Program-made: the position numbers and the translations under genes
Notes under the pieces: model-generated
Seen by the model: only the letters and a program-made list of their open reading frames with translations
What the model was told of the DNA's origin: nothing
The model's database searches: none
DNA from: SLJK01 sp964567295
GTDB lineage: Bacteria > Bacillota > Dethiobacteria > DTU022 > UBA8154
Direction of reading: 5' to 3'
DNA length: 64,000 nt
Assembly: GCA_964567295.1 (NCBI GenBank)
Contig: CAZMLU010000002.1
Span: forward strand, 1-64,000
In this document: in pieces, positions 9,396-15,588 of the stretch
How the letters are laid out: every line of letters starts with the position of its first letter
How positions within the stretch are numbered: the stretch's first letter is position 1

Positions 9396-9424
9396 ATCAT
9401 AACACAGGGCTCCTCCCATGTCAA
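9396..9424 (-). promoter_or_regulatory. Consensus promoter of the T-box/trpB2 unit
   Basis: Minus strand TTGACA (9424-9419), exactly 17 bases, TATGAT (9401-9396). It places transcription start just before the T-box Stem I, which supports both assignments. Confidence 0.85.
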
Positions 9425-9598
9425 CAAAAAAACTGGGGCATCCGGGCTTGTCTTTGTTTAATTCTAAAAACGACTAAAGCTTCGAATCAACTGCTAATCA
9501 TACAACGGATGTTTAATTAAGGAACGATACTTTTATTACATATATATTCAAAGGAAAAACTTCCTATTCTTTTTTGAAGCAACATAATGTAAAATTAC

Positions 9599-9627
9599 TT
9601 TCACATGCTTTTTATACATGATATAGT
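9599..9627 (+). promoter_or_regulatory. Probable promoter of the DUF3786 gene
   Basis: TTTCAC (9599-9604), 17 bases, TATAGT (9622-9627), about 40 bases before the ATG. Moderate match to the sigma-A consensus. The stretch 9425-9598 between this and the T-box promoter shows nothing else recognisable. Confidence 0.5.
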
Positions 9628-9666
9628 AACTGTAGTCCTAGATAAGTCCATTATGAAAGGCAGAAT

Positions 9667-10299
9667 ATGACCATGAACGATAACTATCGCGCCGTTTTAG
9701 AAAAATCACGACAGGTTTTTGCGGAAAAAAACCCACAAGAAATGTCACAGAAAGGAGCGGCTGCTTTTCTCTGTTACCCCTCTTTTTCCATCAGAGAAAT
9801 TATTGTTCCTTTCCTGGGCACGGTGTATCGCGTAACTTGGCCAAACGGCAAAGTGTTTCCGTTTAAGGGAAAAAAGGAAATACCTTTCGCTCCCTCGCTA
9901 CTCATTTTACACTACCTGAGCCGGGCCAGTGGTGACCTTCCCGAAGGCAAGTGGCTCAGCTTCAGAGAGCTCTGGGGGGGGAGAAGCTTCGATGCTGCTT
10001 TTCAAGTGCGCTCCCTCAAGCCTATTACCGATTATTTTCACGGGGACAAACATCTCTTTCAAGAAGCATCTTCCAGGATTGGAGGTATCGTGAATCTGGA
10101 ACTGCCAAACAGCTACTTGTTTTTTGCCTTTCCACGACTCCCGGTGCTCTGTTCCTTAAGCCCTGGAGACGAGGAGATACCCACCAAAAGCACGATTCTT
10201 TATGATTCTATTGCTAACACTTACCTGGAAACAGAGGATCTAGCAGTTCTGGGAGAAATTCTTGCAGAAAAACTTATTGAGGAAGCACAAAAAATTTAA
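9667..10299 (+). CDS. DUF3786 domain protein
   Basis: 210 residues. The sequence resembles the uncharacterised DUF3786 family found in anaerobic bacteria and archaea: a conserved segment around YRVTWPNGKVFPF, then PFAPSLLILHYLSRASG and a later FHGDKHLFQEAS region. No signal peptide, membrane segment or catalytic motif is visible. An ATG six bases further (9673) is also possible; GAAAGG lies 6-12 bases upstream. It precedes a crotonase and an Fe-S flavoprotein on the same strand. No function is assigned; family members are often near corrinoid or redox genes (recollection, unverified). Confidence 0.75.
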   Translation: MTMNDNYRAVLEKSRQVFAEKNPQEMSQKGAAAFLCYPSFSIREIIVPFLGTVYRVTWPNGKVFPFKGKKEIPFAPSLLILHYLSRASGDLPEGKWLSFRELWGGRSFDAAFQVRSLKPITDYFHGDKHLFQEASSRIGGIVNLELPNSYLFFAFPRLPVLCSLSPGDEEIPTKSTILYDSIANTYLETEDLAVLGEILAEKLIEEAQKI

Positions 10300-10353
10300 C
10301 AATGCTATATATAAAATGTGATATAAACAAAAAATAAGAGAGGTGGAGCTTCT

Positions 10354-11145
10354 ATGAACTACACCACTATAAAGTGGGAAATAAGCAATGGGGTAGGAAT
10401 TATTACACTAAACCGCCCTGAAAAGTTAAATACTTTCACGGTGCAAGTCTTCAACGATTTACAGGAAGCGTTGTTAAAAGCCGAAACTGACCAATCAGTA
10501 AAAGTCCTCTTGATAAAGGGGGCAGGCGGAACATTTTCAGCAGGTGGGGACATGGAGATGCTTAAGTATCTCACCAGCTTTCAAGAGGAAGTTCTGCTGC
10601 GGGAAACCGTTACCAAGCTCATCAAATTGGCAGGTCAATTGAACCACCTGGAAATACCTTCTTTGGCAGCAATTCGTGGTTACTGCCTGGGGGTAGGTCT
10701 TTCCCTGGCATCATTATGTGACATACGCCTCGCCTCAAATAATTCAATTTTTGGCACAGAGTTTATCGCCATGGGACTCCTTCCCGATACAGGAATACTT
10801 CACTCCCTTCCCAGGCTAGTTGGTCTGGGGAAAGCAAAAGAAATGCTCCTTACCGGCAGAAGAATTAAGGGCGAGGAGGCAGAGAAAATTGGCCTTGTAA
10901 ACACGCTCCTTTCCGATGACGAACTGGAGCAGGAAGCCTTTAATATGGCCCACCGCATTGCTCAGCTTCCCCCCGTTGCTATAAAAATGACCAGGGAAGG
11001 GCTTGACAAGTTTACAGGGAAAACCATTGAAGACATACTTTCTTATGAATCCTTCGCCCAGTCAGTCTGCCTAAAAACAGAGGATCACCATGAAGCTGTC
11101 TCTGCATTTCTCTCCAAAAGAAAGCCTGTCTTTAAAGGGAAATAA
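10354..11145 (+). CDS. Enoyl-CoA hydratase/isomerase family protein
   Basis: 263 residues of the crotonase fold, a second member in the window. Oxyanion-hole segments GTFSAGGDMEML and RGYCLGVGLSLASLCDIRLAS are visible. At the position where hydratases carry catalytic glutamates the sequence reads TEFIAMGLLPDTG, closer to enoyl-CoA isomerase or PaaG-like proteins than to the operon crotonase, so hydratase activity is uncertain. The start has GAGAGGTGGAG just upstream. It stands alone between DUF3786 and flavoprotein genes rather than in the main beta-oxidation operon. Confidence 0.88.
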   Translation: MNYTTIKWEISNGVGIITLNRPEKLNTFTVQVFNDLQEALLKAETDQSVKVLLIKGAGGTFSAGGDMEMLKYLTSFQEEVLLRETVTKLIKLAGQLNHLEIPSLAAIRGYCLGVGLSLASLCDIRLASNNSIFGTEFIAMGLLPDTGILHSLPRLVGLGKAKEMLLTGRRIKGEEAEKIGLVNTLLSDDELEQEAFNMAHRIAQLPPVAIKMTREGLDKFTGKTIEDILSYESFAQSVCLKTEDHHEAVSAFLSKRKPVFKGK

Positions 11146-11241
11146 GCAGAATCTTTTATGTAATAAAAACGGATTATACAAACATAGAGGCTTCATATTA
11201 CAAGTTGAATGAAAATAGATATACAAGAAAGGATGTTTTAA

Positions 11242-11964
11242 TTGGGGAAATTTGAAAGAGTTATAGCTATTTGCGGTTCCTCTAGAGCAGAGGTTCCAGA
11301 TCAAAAGTCCTTAACCCAGAAGATGCTTAACTTATTTCTGGAGGGGATAGCACCGACGAAGGTCCAAGTCTTTTTTCCGCATCTAATGAATATTGCTTAC
11401 TGCAAGGGTTGCTACACCTGCTGGTTTAAAACACCTGGCACATGTGAAATTGATGATGACATGCGGCAAATCAAGGAAGAAATGGAGAAGGCCGACCTCA
11501 TCATCCTGGCAAGCCCTGTCTATGTTGACGGGTTTAGCGCCCAGCTGAAAACTGTATTGGATAGAAGCATATGCCTGTTGGATCCCTTGATTACTATCGA
11601 CAAAGAAGGGCATTGTCGTCACGAACTTCTCAATCCCCGCCAGCGAAGCTCATTACTTATCTCTACCTGTGGTTTTTCGGAAGTAGACAACTTCGATCAG
11701 ATTCGAAACCATTTTAGGGCCATAAATCGTAATCTCTACTGGAACAATGTTGGAGAAATACTTCTTCCAGCCAGTGCCCTGGGCTTTGTCCCCCAAAAAT
11801 ACGATGAAAAGTTCGAAACCATAACAAAAGCAGGTCTGGAACTCGCGGAAAAAGGAGGTATCGCAGAGGAAACCATGAATTTTATTTCCCGGGAAATTAT
11901 TGATGCCAGCCAGTATCAGGAATTTTTAAATCCATTTTTCGAAAAGCTAAAGCAGAATAAATAG
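11242..11964 (+). CDS. Iron-sulfur flavoprotein-like NAD(P)H/FMN oxidoreductase
   Basis: 240 residues with a flavodoxin-like N-terminus (VIAICGSSRAE, the FMN phosphate loop). Residues about 55-70 read CKGCYTCWFKTPGTC, a C-x2-C-x2-C-x7-C pattern matching the compact cysteine motif of archaeal iron-sulfur flavoproteins that hold a 4Fe-4S cluster. The next conserved block, IILASPVYVDGFSAQLKTVLDR, is typical of NADPH-dependent FMN reductases. Likely a cytosolic electron-transfer flavoprotein; its partner is unknown. Start is TTG at 11242 with AAGAAAGGATG upstream. Convergent with the permease pair. Confidence 0.85.
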   Translation: MGKFERVIAICGSSRAEVPDQKSLTQKMLNLFLEGIAPTKVQVFFPHLMNIAYCKGCYTCWFKTPGTCEIDDDMRQIKEEMEKADLIILASPVYVDGFSAQLKTVLDRSICLLDPLITIDKEGHCRHELLNPRQRSSLLISTCGFSEVDNFDQIRNHFRAINRNLYWNNVGEILLPASALGFVPQKYDEKFETITKAGLELAEKGGIAEETMNFISREIIDASQYQEFLNPFFEKLKQNK

Positions 11965-11969
11965 ACAGC

Positions 11970-12458
11970 TCAAAAAAACAAGCTTTCCATAACATGTGCT
12001 GCTGTTCCCGCTGCCACGCAAAAAGGAACGCTAATTCCCATCCTCAGCAAAGAAAATCTAGCGCCTAGAAATCCTACTTCATAAGGTGTTTTACTAAGCG
12101 ATAACAAGGTCCACCCGCTAACAAGGGATATGGTTGTACCCAAGCCCGCTCCAGCCCCATAAATTGAGGCGATAATAGGAAAAGAAGCATAGGGACCCAT
12201 AGCAAGAAGCATCCCGCCCAGGGTGCCCAGAAAAACACCCTTCAATCCAGCATCACGAGCCAACCACTGCCGAACAAACTCTTCAGGGATAAGGGCCTCC
12301 AGCATACCGGCTAAAATAAAAGCCACAAGGATAACAGGCAGAACTGCAACAAACTGTCTCAACCCTTCATATAAGCCTTTTTGGTGGCGTTTTTGGCGAG
12401 AATTAAAATAGAACAATATAAAGGCCAATAGAATGAATATTAGAGTGGGCAATAGCAT
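11970..12458 (-). CDS. Half-size permease, second of a pair (ArsP-like)
   Basis: 162 residues, about four to five membrane helices. It resembles half of a predicted permease (ArsP/DUF318-like). The core reads FLGTLGGMLLAMGPYASFP. The upstream neighbour has the corresponding FLGALAGGLFPGPPYVYYP, so the two proteins are clear paralogues. The start ATG follows directly on the TAG stop of the neighbour, implying translational coupling and a heteromeric transporter. Substrate is unknown; arsenic, other metals and thiol compounds have been linked to full-length relatives. Confidence 0.75.
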   Translation of the reverse strand: MLLPTLIFILLAFILFYFNSRQKRHQKGLYEGLRQFVAVLPVILVAFILAGMLEALIPEEFVRQWLARDAGLKGVFLGTLGGMLLAMGPYASFPIIASIYGAGAGLGTTISLVSGWTLLSLSKTPYEVGFLGARFSLLRMGISVPFCVAAGTAAHVMESLFF

Positions 12459-12986
12459 CTACTCTTCCTCTTTTTGCCAAAAGATATCGTCCATCTTGCC
12501 AGGGAAAAAGTAGCGATAAAACAGACCCATTAAAATGGGCACGGGTAAAGTAATCAGATTTCTTAAAAGGGCAATGCCGGGGTTAATTAAGCTGATTTCC
12601 ATGGGAATCCGGGCAAAGTCGTAAACATGTTTCCCTGCCAGAAAAGAAGCAAAAAGGTAAAAAGGGATTTTCTTATTTTTTATGCTAGCCAGGAAAGGAT
12701 AATAAACGTAAGGTGGGCCCGGAAAAAGGCCCCCTGCGAGCGCTCCCAAAAAAATACCCCTAATTCCGGAGAATCTTTGCAGAAATCGATTAAACATATC
12801 CCCCGATACCAACACCTGGAGTTGGCCGATCATAATAAAAGCAGCTACAAGCATGGGAAGTGCTTGCAAAAAAGTGCCTTGCGCATTCAGCAGTCCTTCT
12901 CCTACCAAAGAAAAACCGCCAATAATATAGGCAGAGATGGCAAGAGCCACAGTAAAGAAGAAAATGATGGCTAAAGGACCTTTCAT
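12459..12986 (-). CDS. Half-size permease, first of a pair (ArsP-like)
   Basis: 175 residues with several hydrophobic helices and a charged C-terminal tail (GKMDDIFWQKEEE). The central GPPYVYYPFLASIKNKKIP segment aligns with the partner's GPYASFPIIASIYGAG, and the preceding QALPMLVAAFIMIGQLQVL with AVLPVILVAFILAGMLEAL, showing an ancient duplication split over two genes. A ribosome binding site GACGGAGG precedes the ATG. The unique AGKHVYDFARIP segment after the core is absent from the partner, so the two halves have diverged. Confidence 0.75.
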   Translation of the reverse strand: MKGPLAIIFFFTVALAISAYIIGGFSLVGEGLLNAQGTFLQALPMLVAAFIMIGQLQVLVSGDMFNRFLQRFSGIRGIFLGALAGGLFPGPPYVYYPFLASIKNKKIPFYLFASFLAGKHVYDFARIPMEISLINPGIALLRNLITLPVPILMGLFYRYFFPGKMDDIFWQKEEE

Positions 12987-13062
12987 TATTAAGCCTCCGT
13001 CTCATTTTTACATCCCATCTTGGAGAAAAAATTTCTAAAATCCATTCTCTCACATCATTTTA

Positions 13063-13881
13063 CTATCTCACTTTCCCCTCCAGACCTTCCAAAAAAGCTA
13101 GCAATGCTTCACCCAGAGAGCTATTATTATAACCACCTTCCAGCGCTGCAAAAAGACGTCCCCTGCATTTATCTCTTGCATAGGATCCAAGAATCCTACC
13201 CAGGGCACCATAATCATCTGTAGTAAGCAACCCGCCCCAATCCCTTTTGTGGCGGTCAAAGCCTGCCGAGACAGCTATCAAGTCAAACTGCACTTCTTCC
13301 AGGTGTTTTGCCAGGTTTTCAACAAAGGAATCACCGTCAACACCCTTGACATGATAATAATATACGTTTTTTTCTCCTCTAAAAACATTATCAGTTCCAT
13401 CGCCAAAATGCAGGTCAAAATCTACGATAAAAGCCTTATCAATTTGTTTCTCCTTAAGCAGCTTGCTTACCGCGATAGCCACATTGTTAAAATAACAAAA
13501 CCCCCAGCAGGAGTCAGGGCTGGCATGATGGCCAGGCGGACGGCATAGGGAAAAAACTGCCTCTCCTTCCATCGCTAGCCGAGAAGCTTGAACAGTTGCT
13601 CCTGCCGCTAGCAGAGCCATGCTATAAACCTGGCCTTCCCTGCGCACATTTTCAAGGTGGAAAGGAGAATGCACTAACAAAACATCCTCCTCCTTACATG
13701 GCGAGGCAGTTACAAGAGAATGCTTATCCTCTACAAGTGAAAAAGCATAATCCAAGCGCCCCGGAGAAGCAGCAGGGTCTGTAGTATAAGACTGTAAAAA
13801 ATTTTGATGAAAAACAACCTTCACCTTTGTCGGTACTATTGGAGCACCTTCCCTCCCTCCACTTAAATAATGGGTATTCAC
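13063..13881 (-). CDS. Histone deacetylase-fold amidohydrolase
   Basis: Arginase/deacetylase superfamily, zinc-dependent removal of acyl groups from amines; bacterial members act on acetylated polyamines, acetoin-type or protein lysines, not histones. Motifs seen: CRPPGHHASPDSCWGFCYFNN (paired histidines and gating residues), VDFDLHFGDGT (metal-binding D-x-D-x-H) and the final EGGYN. Start choice is open: 13926 overlaps the cas6 stop by about 30 bases, GTG 13881 has AAGGAT nearby, and family N-termini suggest GTG 13824 (VKVVFH) although no ribosome site precedes it. It follows cas6 in the same unit. Confidence 0.88.
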   Translation of the reverse strand: MNTHYLSGGREGAPIVPTKVKVVFHQNFLQSYTTDPAASPGRLDYAFSLVEDKHSLVTASPCKEEDVLLVHSPFHLENVRREGQVYSMALLAAGATVQASRLAMEGEAVFSLCRPPGHHASPDSCWGFCYFNNVAIAVSKLLKEKQIDKAFIVDFDLHFGDGTDNVFRGEKNVYYYHVKGVDGDSFVENLAKHLEEVQFDLIAVSAGFDRHKRDWGGLLTTDDYGALGRILGSYARDKCRGRLFAALEGGYNNSSLGEALLAFLEGLEGKVR

Positions 13882-13894
13882 GTCAAAACTATCC

Positions 13895-14860
13895 TTAATT
13901 ACGGAGTCTGTACCTCCCATATCCAAATGCCGCTTTATCCCCTAGATGAATAAATTCACCAAGTTTTAAAAATGGAAGATAGCTTGCCTTGTTATCACCG
14001 GCATAATCTACCCTTCCCAACAACCCCGGCATGGTGTCGGCGGTATTTTTGCTTACATTATCACCGCTCGTAAAAGTAGCCTGGTTCTTTATTAACTGAA
14101 CCTTTTTTGCTCTCTCCAGGACTTCATGATAGCTTATCTCCAACTCTAGCTCCAGGAAATTATGATGAAAATAATATATCATCTGCACTCTTTTTAGCAA
14201 TTCACGTAAAATGAGATAAAAACGGGGCTCCTGTAAATACTCATCCTGGTCTGTTATTAAAGCAGGGGTGAGAAAAAGCAGCGAAAAACTTTTACTCGCT
14301 GAGTTTTCTTTGGCCCAATTCTCTATTTGGTTCCCTTCTATAAACAAATTTGTCTTTGCGATATTTTCTTCACCTTTTTCAAATATTTGCTGCTGTTCTC
14401 CTGAAAAATAATTCTCAGCCATAACATTCTTCAAAGTCAAACTCCCTTTTCCTGCAGCCAACCATTTCTCAACAAATTCTTGGAAAACTCGAATAAGAAG
14501 TTCGGCAAACTCCACCCCTTTTCCCAGAAGAACCAGGTTAAAAATTATCTTTTCACCCTTTATATATTCCGTTTTTTTCTCCAAAGGGGGCTGCCAAACA
14601 AAAGGTGCCGGCACCGAACCATAACGTTGAAACCCCTGGGAAGTAGATGCCAAATTTTCAAACATTAAGGCATAGGCACAATTGAACTTCAGGAGGCAGT
14701 CACCACACTCATCCCTTTGCATTTTACAAGAGTAGCGGTGAAATATCTCCTTAAATTCCTTTTGCAAAAATATGGTCGCTTTATAAGAAGGAAGCACTGC
14801 TCCCCCATCGACCGGCTCGACGCTCAAGCGGTAATGGGCTATCTTAAAATCCTTGAACAC
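13895..14860 (-). CDS. cas6: Cas6-type CRISPR RNA endoribonuclease (orphan)
   Basis: 321 residues of the RAMP fold. The C-terminal glycine-rich part reads GLLGRVDYAGDNKASYLPFL, then LGEFIHLGDKAAFGYGRYRL, the signature of the Cas6 family that cuts CRISPR precursor RNA. The N-terminus carries a cysteine cluster CKMQRDECGDCLLKFNC (C45, C52, C55, C61) seen in one Cas6 subgroup, followed by a PAPFVWQPP segment. GTG start at 14860 with AAGGAG eight bases upstream. No CRISPR array, cas1/cas2 or effector gene is in the window, so it either serves an array elsewhere or has another RNA target. It is divergent from the RHH/TnpA-like genes. Confidence 0.85.
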   Translation of the reverse strand: MFKDFKIAHYRLSVEPVDGGAVLPSYKATIFLQKEFKEIFHRYSCKMQRDECGDCLLKFNCAYALMFENLASTSQGFQRYGSVPAPFVWQPPLEKKTEYIKGEKIIFNLVLLGKGVEFAELLIRVFQEFVEKWLAAGKGSLTLKNVMAENYFSGEQQQIFEKGEENIAKTNLFIEGNQIENWAKENSASKSFSLLFLTPALITDQDEYLQEPRFYLILRELLKRVQMIYYFHHNFLELELEISYHEVLERAKKVQLIKNQATFTSGDNVSKNTADTMPGLLGRVDYAGDNKASYLPFLKLGEFIHLGDKAAFGYGRYRLRN

Positions 14861-14957
14861 TTCAACAACTCCTTATACATATAAAGGTATTATTTCCTTA
14901 ATTCTACATAAAGATGGTTTTCCCTTTTTAATAATATAGTTAACTATCCTATTGCCA

Positions 14958-14985
14958 TATATATTCTATTATAATAGAATATATA
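14958..14985. promoter_or_regulatory. 28-bp perfect palindrome over a promoter -10 (candidate operator)
   Basis: The arms are TATATATTCTATTA (14958-14971) and its exact complement (14972-14985). TATAAT occurs at 14970-14975 in its centre, so it would cover the -10 of the plus-strand transcript; no strong -35 was found. It lies 18 bases before the RHH gene and 98 bases before cas6 on the other strand. RHH proteins bind such palindromes as dimers of dimers, and TnpA-type proteins recognise hairpins, so either product of the operon could bind here (inference). Confidence 0.7.
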
Positions 14986-15003
14986 CCAAGGGGGTGCTTA
15001 TCT

Positions 15004-15162
15004 ATGAAAAACGTGCAGATAAACATATCTATACCTGCAGCGTGGAAAGATATACTTGAGAATCTTGCTCGTATTTACTCTGTCGAAGAAGAGAAAACCC
15101 TCACCTATATAGATCTTATCCGCAGAGCTATAAAGGAGAAGTATCAGTTAGATGATGAGTGA
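15004..15162 (+). CDS. Small ribbon-helix-helix-like protein
   Basis: 52 residues; the gene is too short for ordinary ORF cutoffs but has a good site (AAGGGGGTG) before the ATG. The sequence starts MKNVQINISIPAAWKDILE, a beta strand followed by helix, then LARIYSVEEEKTLTYIDLIR and RRAIKEKYQ, the pattern of a MetJ/Arc-type RHH DNA-binding protein or antitoxin. The stop overlaps the start of the next gene by a few bases, so the two are translationally coupled. A palindrome lies immediately upstream, which fits autoregulation. Function is inferred from pattern alone. Confidence 0.7.
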   Translation: MKNVQINISIPAAWKDILENLARIYSVEEEKTLTYIDLIRRAIKEKYQLDDE

Positions 15163-15559
15163 GAACTATCATACTATAAATGAAGAATATTACTTTCTAC
15201 GCTATCACCTCGTCTGGAGGCCTCGTTTCGATCTGGAAATACTGAAAGACAGTGAAAACATTATAAGAGAGGCAGTAACAGAAGTCTGCCGGCAGTACGG
15301 ATATGAAATGCTTTCTTTGCACGTGAGACAAGAATATATTTATCTATTCTTATCAACAAACCCCACAGTGGCCCCTGCAGATGCCATACAGGTATTAAAA
15401 AATATGACTGCGGTCCTTTTGCTTAAGTATTTTTTGCGGCTTAAGATTTTCTATAGCCTTTATGGCTCCCTTTGGGAAAAAGATTATCTAGTAAGCACTG
15501 CCTTCAAATTAGAAACGGAGACAATCCGAAAATATATAAATCAAAGGAAAGGAAGGTGA
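15152..15559 (+). CDS. IS200/TnpA-like protein with HUH motif lost
   Basis: 135 residues, full TnpA (Y1 transposase) length. FLRYHLVWRPRFDLEIL, the central LKNMTAVLLLKYF, LWEKDYLVSTAF and the terminal helix IRKYINQ align with TnpA. At the place of the catalytic H-x-H (normally DHVHL) the sequence reads EYIYL (Y62, Y64), so the metal-binding histidines are gone, while the tyrosine (Y128) and glutamine (Q131) of the nucleophile helix remain. No tnpB or element ends are visible. The gene lies between an RHH gene and clpB in one orientation. It looks like a domesticated nucleic-acid-binding protein, not an active transposase (inference). Confidence 0.75.
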   Translation: MMSENYHTINEEYYFLRYHLVWRPRFDLEILKDSENIIREAVTEVCRQYGYEMLSLHVRQEYIYLFLSTNPTVAPADAIQVLKNMTAVLLLKYFLRLKIFYSLYGSLWEKDYLVSTAFKLETETIRKYINQRKGR

Positions 15560-15588
15560 AGCCCGCTTTTAAGCGGACATAGACTATG
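15551..15588 (+). promoter_or_regulatory. Distant ribosome site and small hairpin before clpB start
   Basis: GGAAGG (15551-15556) overlaps the TnpA-like stop and lies about 29 bases before the clpB ATG (15586). Between them are CCGCT-TTTA-AGCGG (15563-15576), a 5-bp hairpin, and no closer purine-rich site. An in-frame-independent mini-ORF GTG...TAG (15556-15582, eight codons) also fits. No room exists for a separate promoter, so clpB is probably cotranscribed with the two upstream genes. Confidence 0.45.

Noticed and set aside
14861..15003. CIRCE or CtsR operator for the clpB unit
   Set aside because: TTAGCACTC-N9-GAGTGCTAA and the GGTCAAA-type repeat are absent; only the AT-rich palindrome is found.
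15152..15559. Active IS200/IS605 insertion sequence
   Set aside because: The HUH histidines are replaced by tyrosines, no tnpB and no element ends are seen, and the gene overlaps an RHH gene in an operon-like order.
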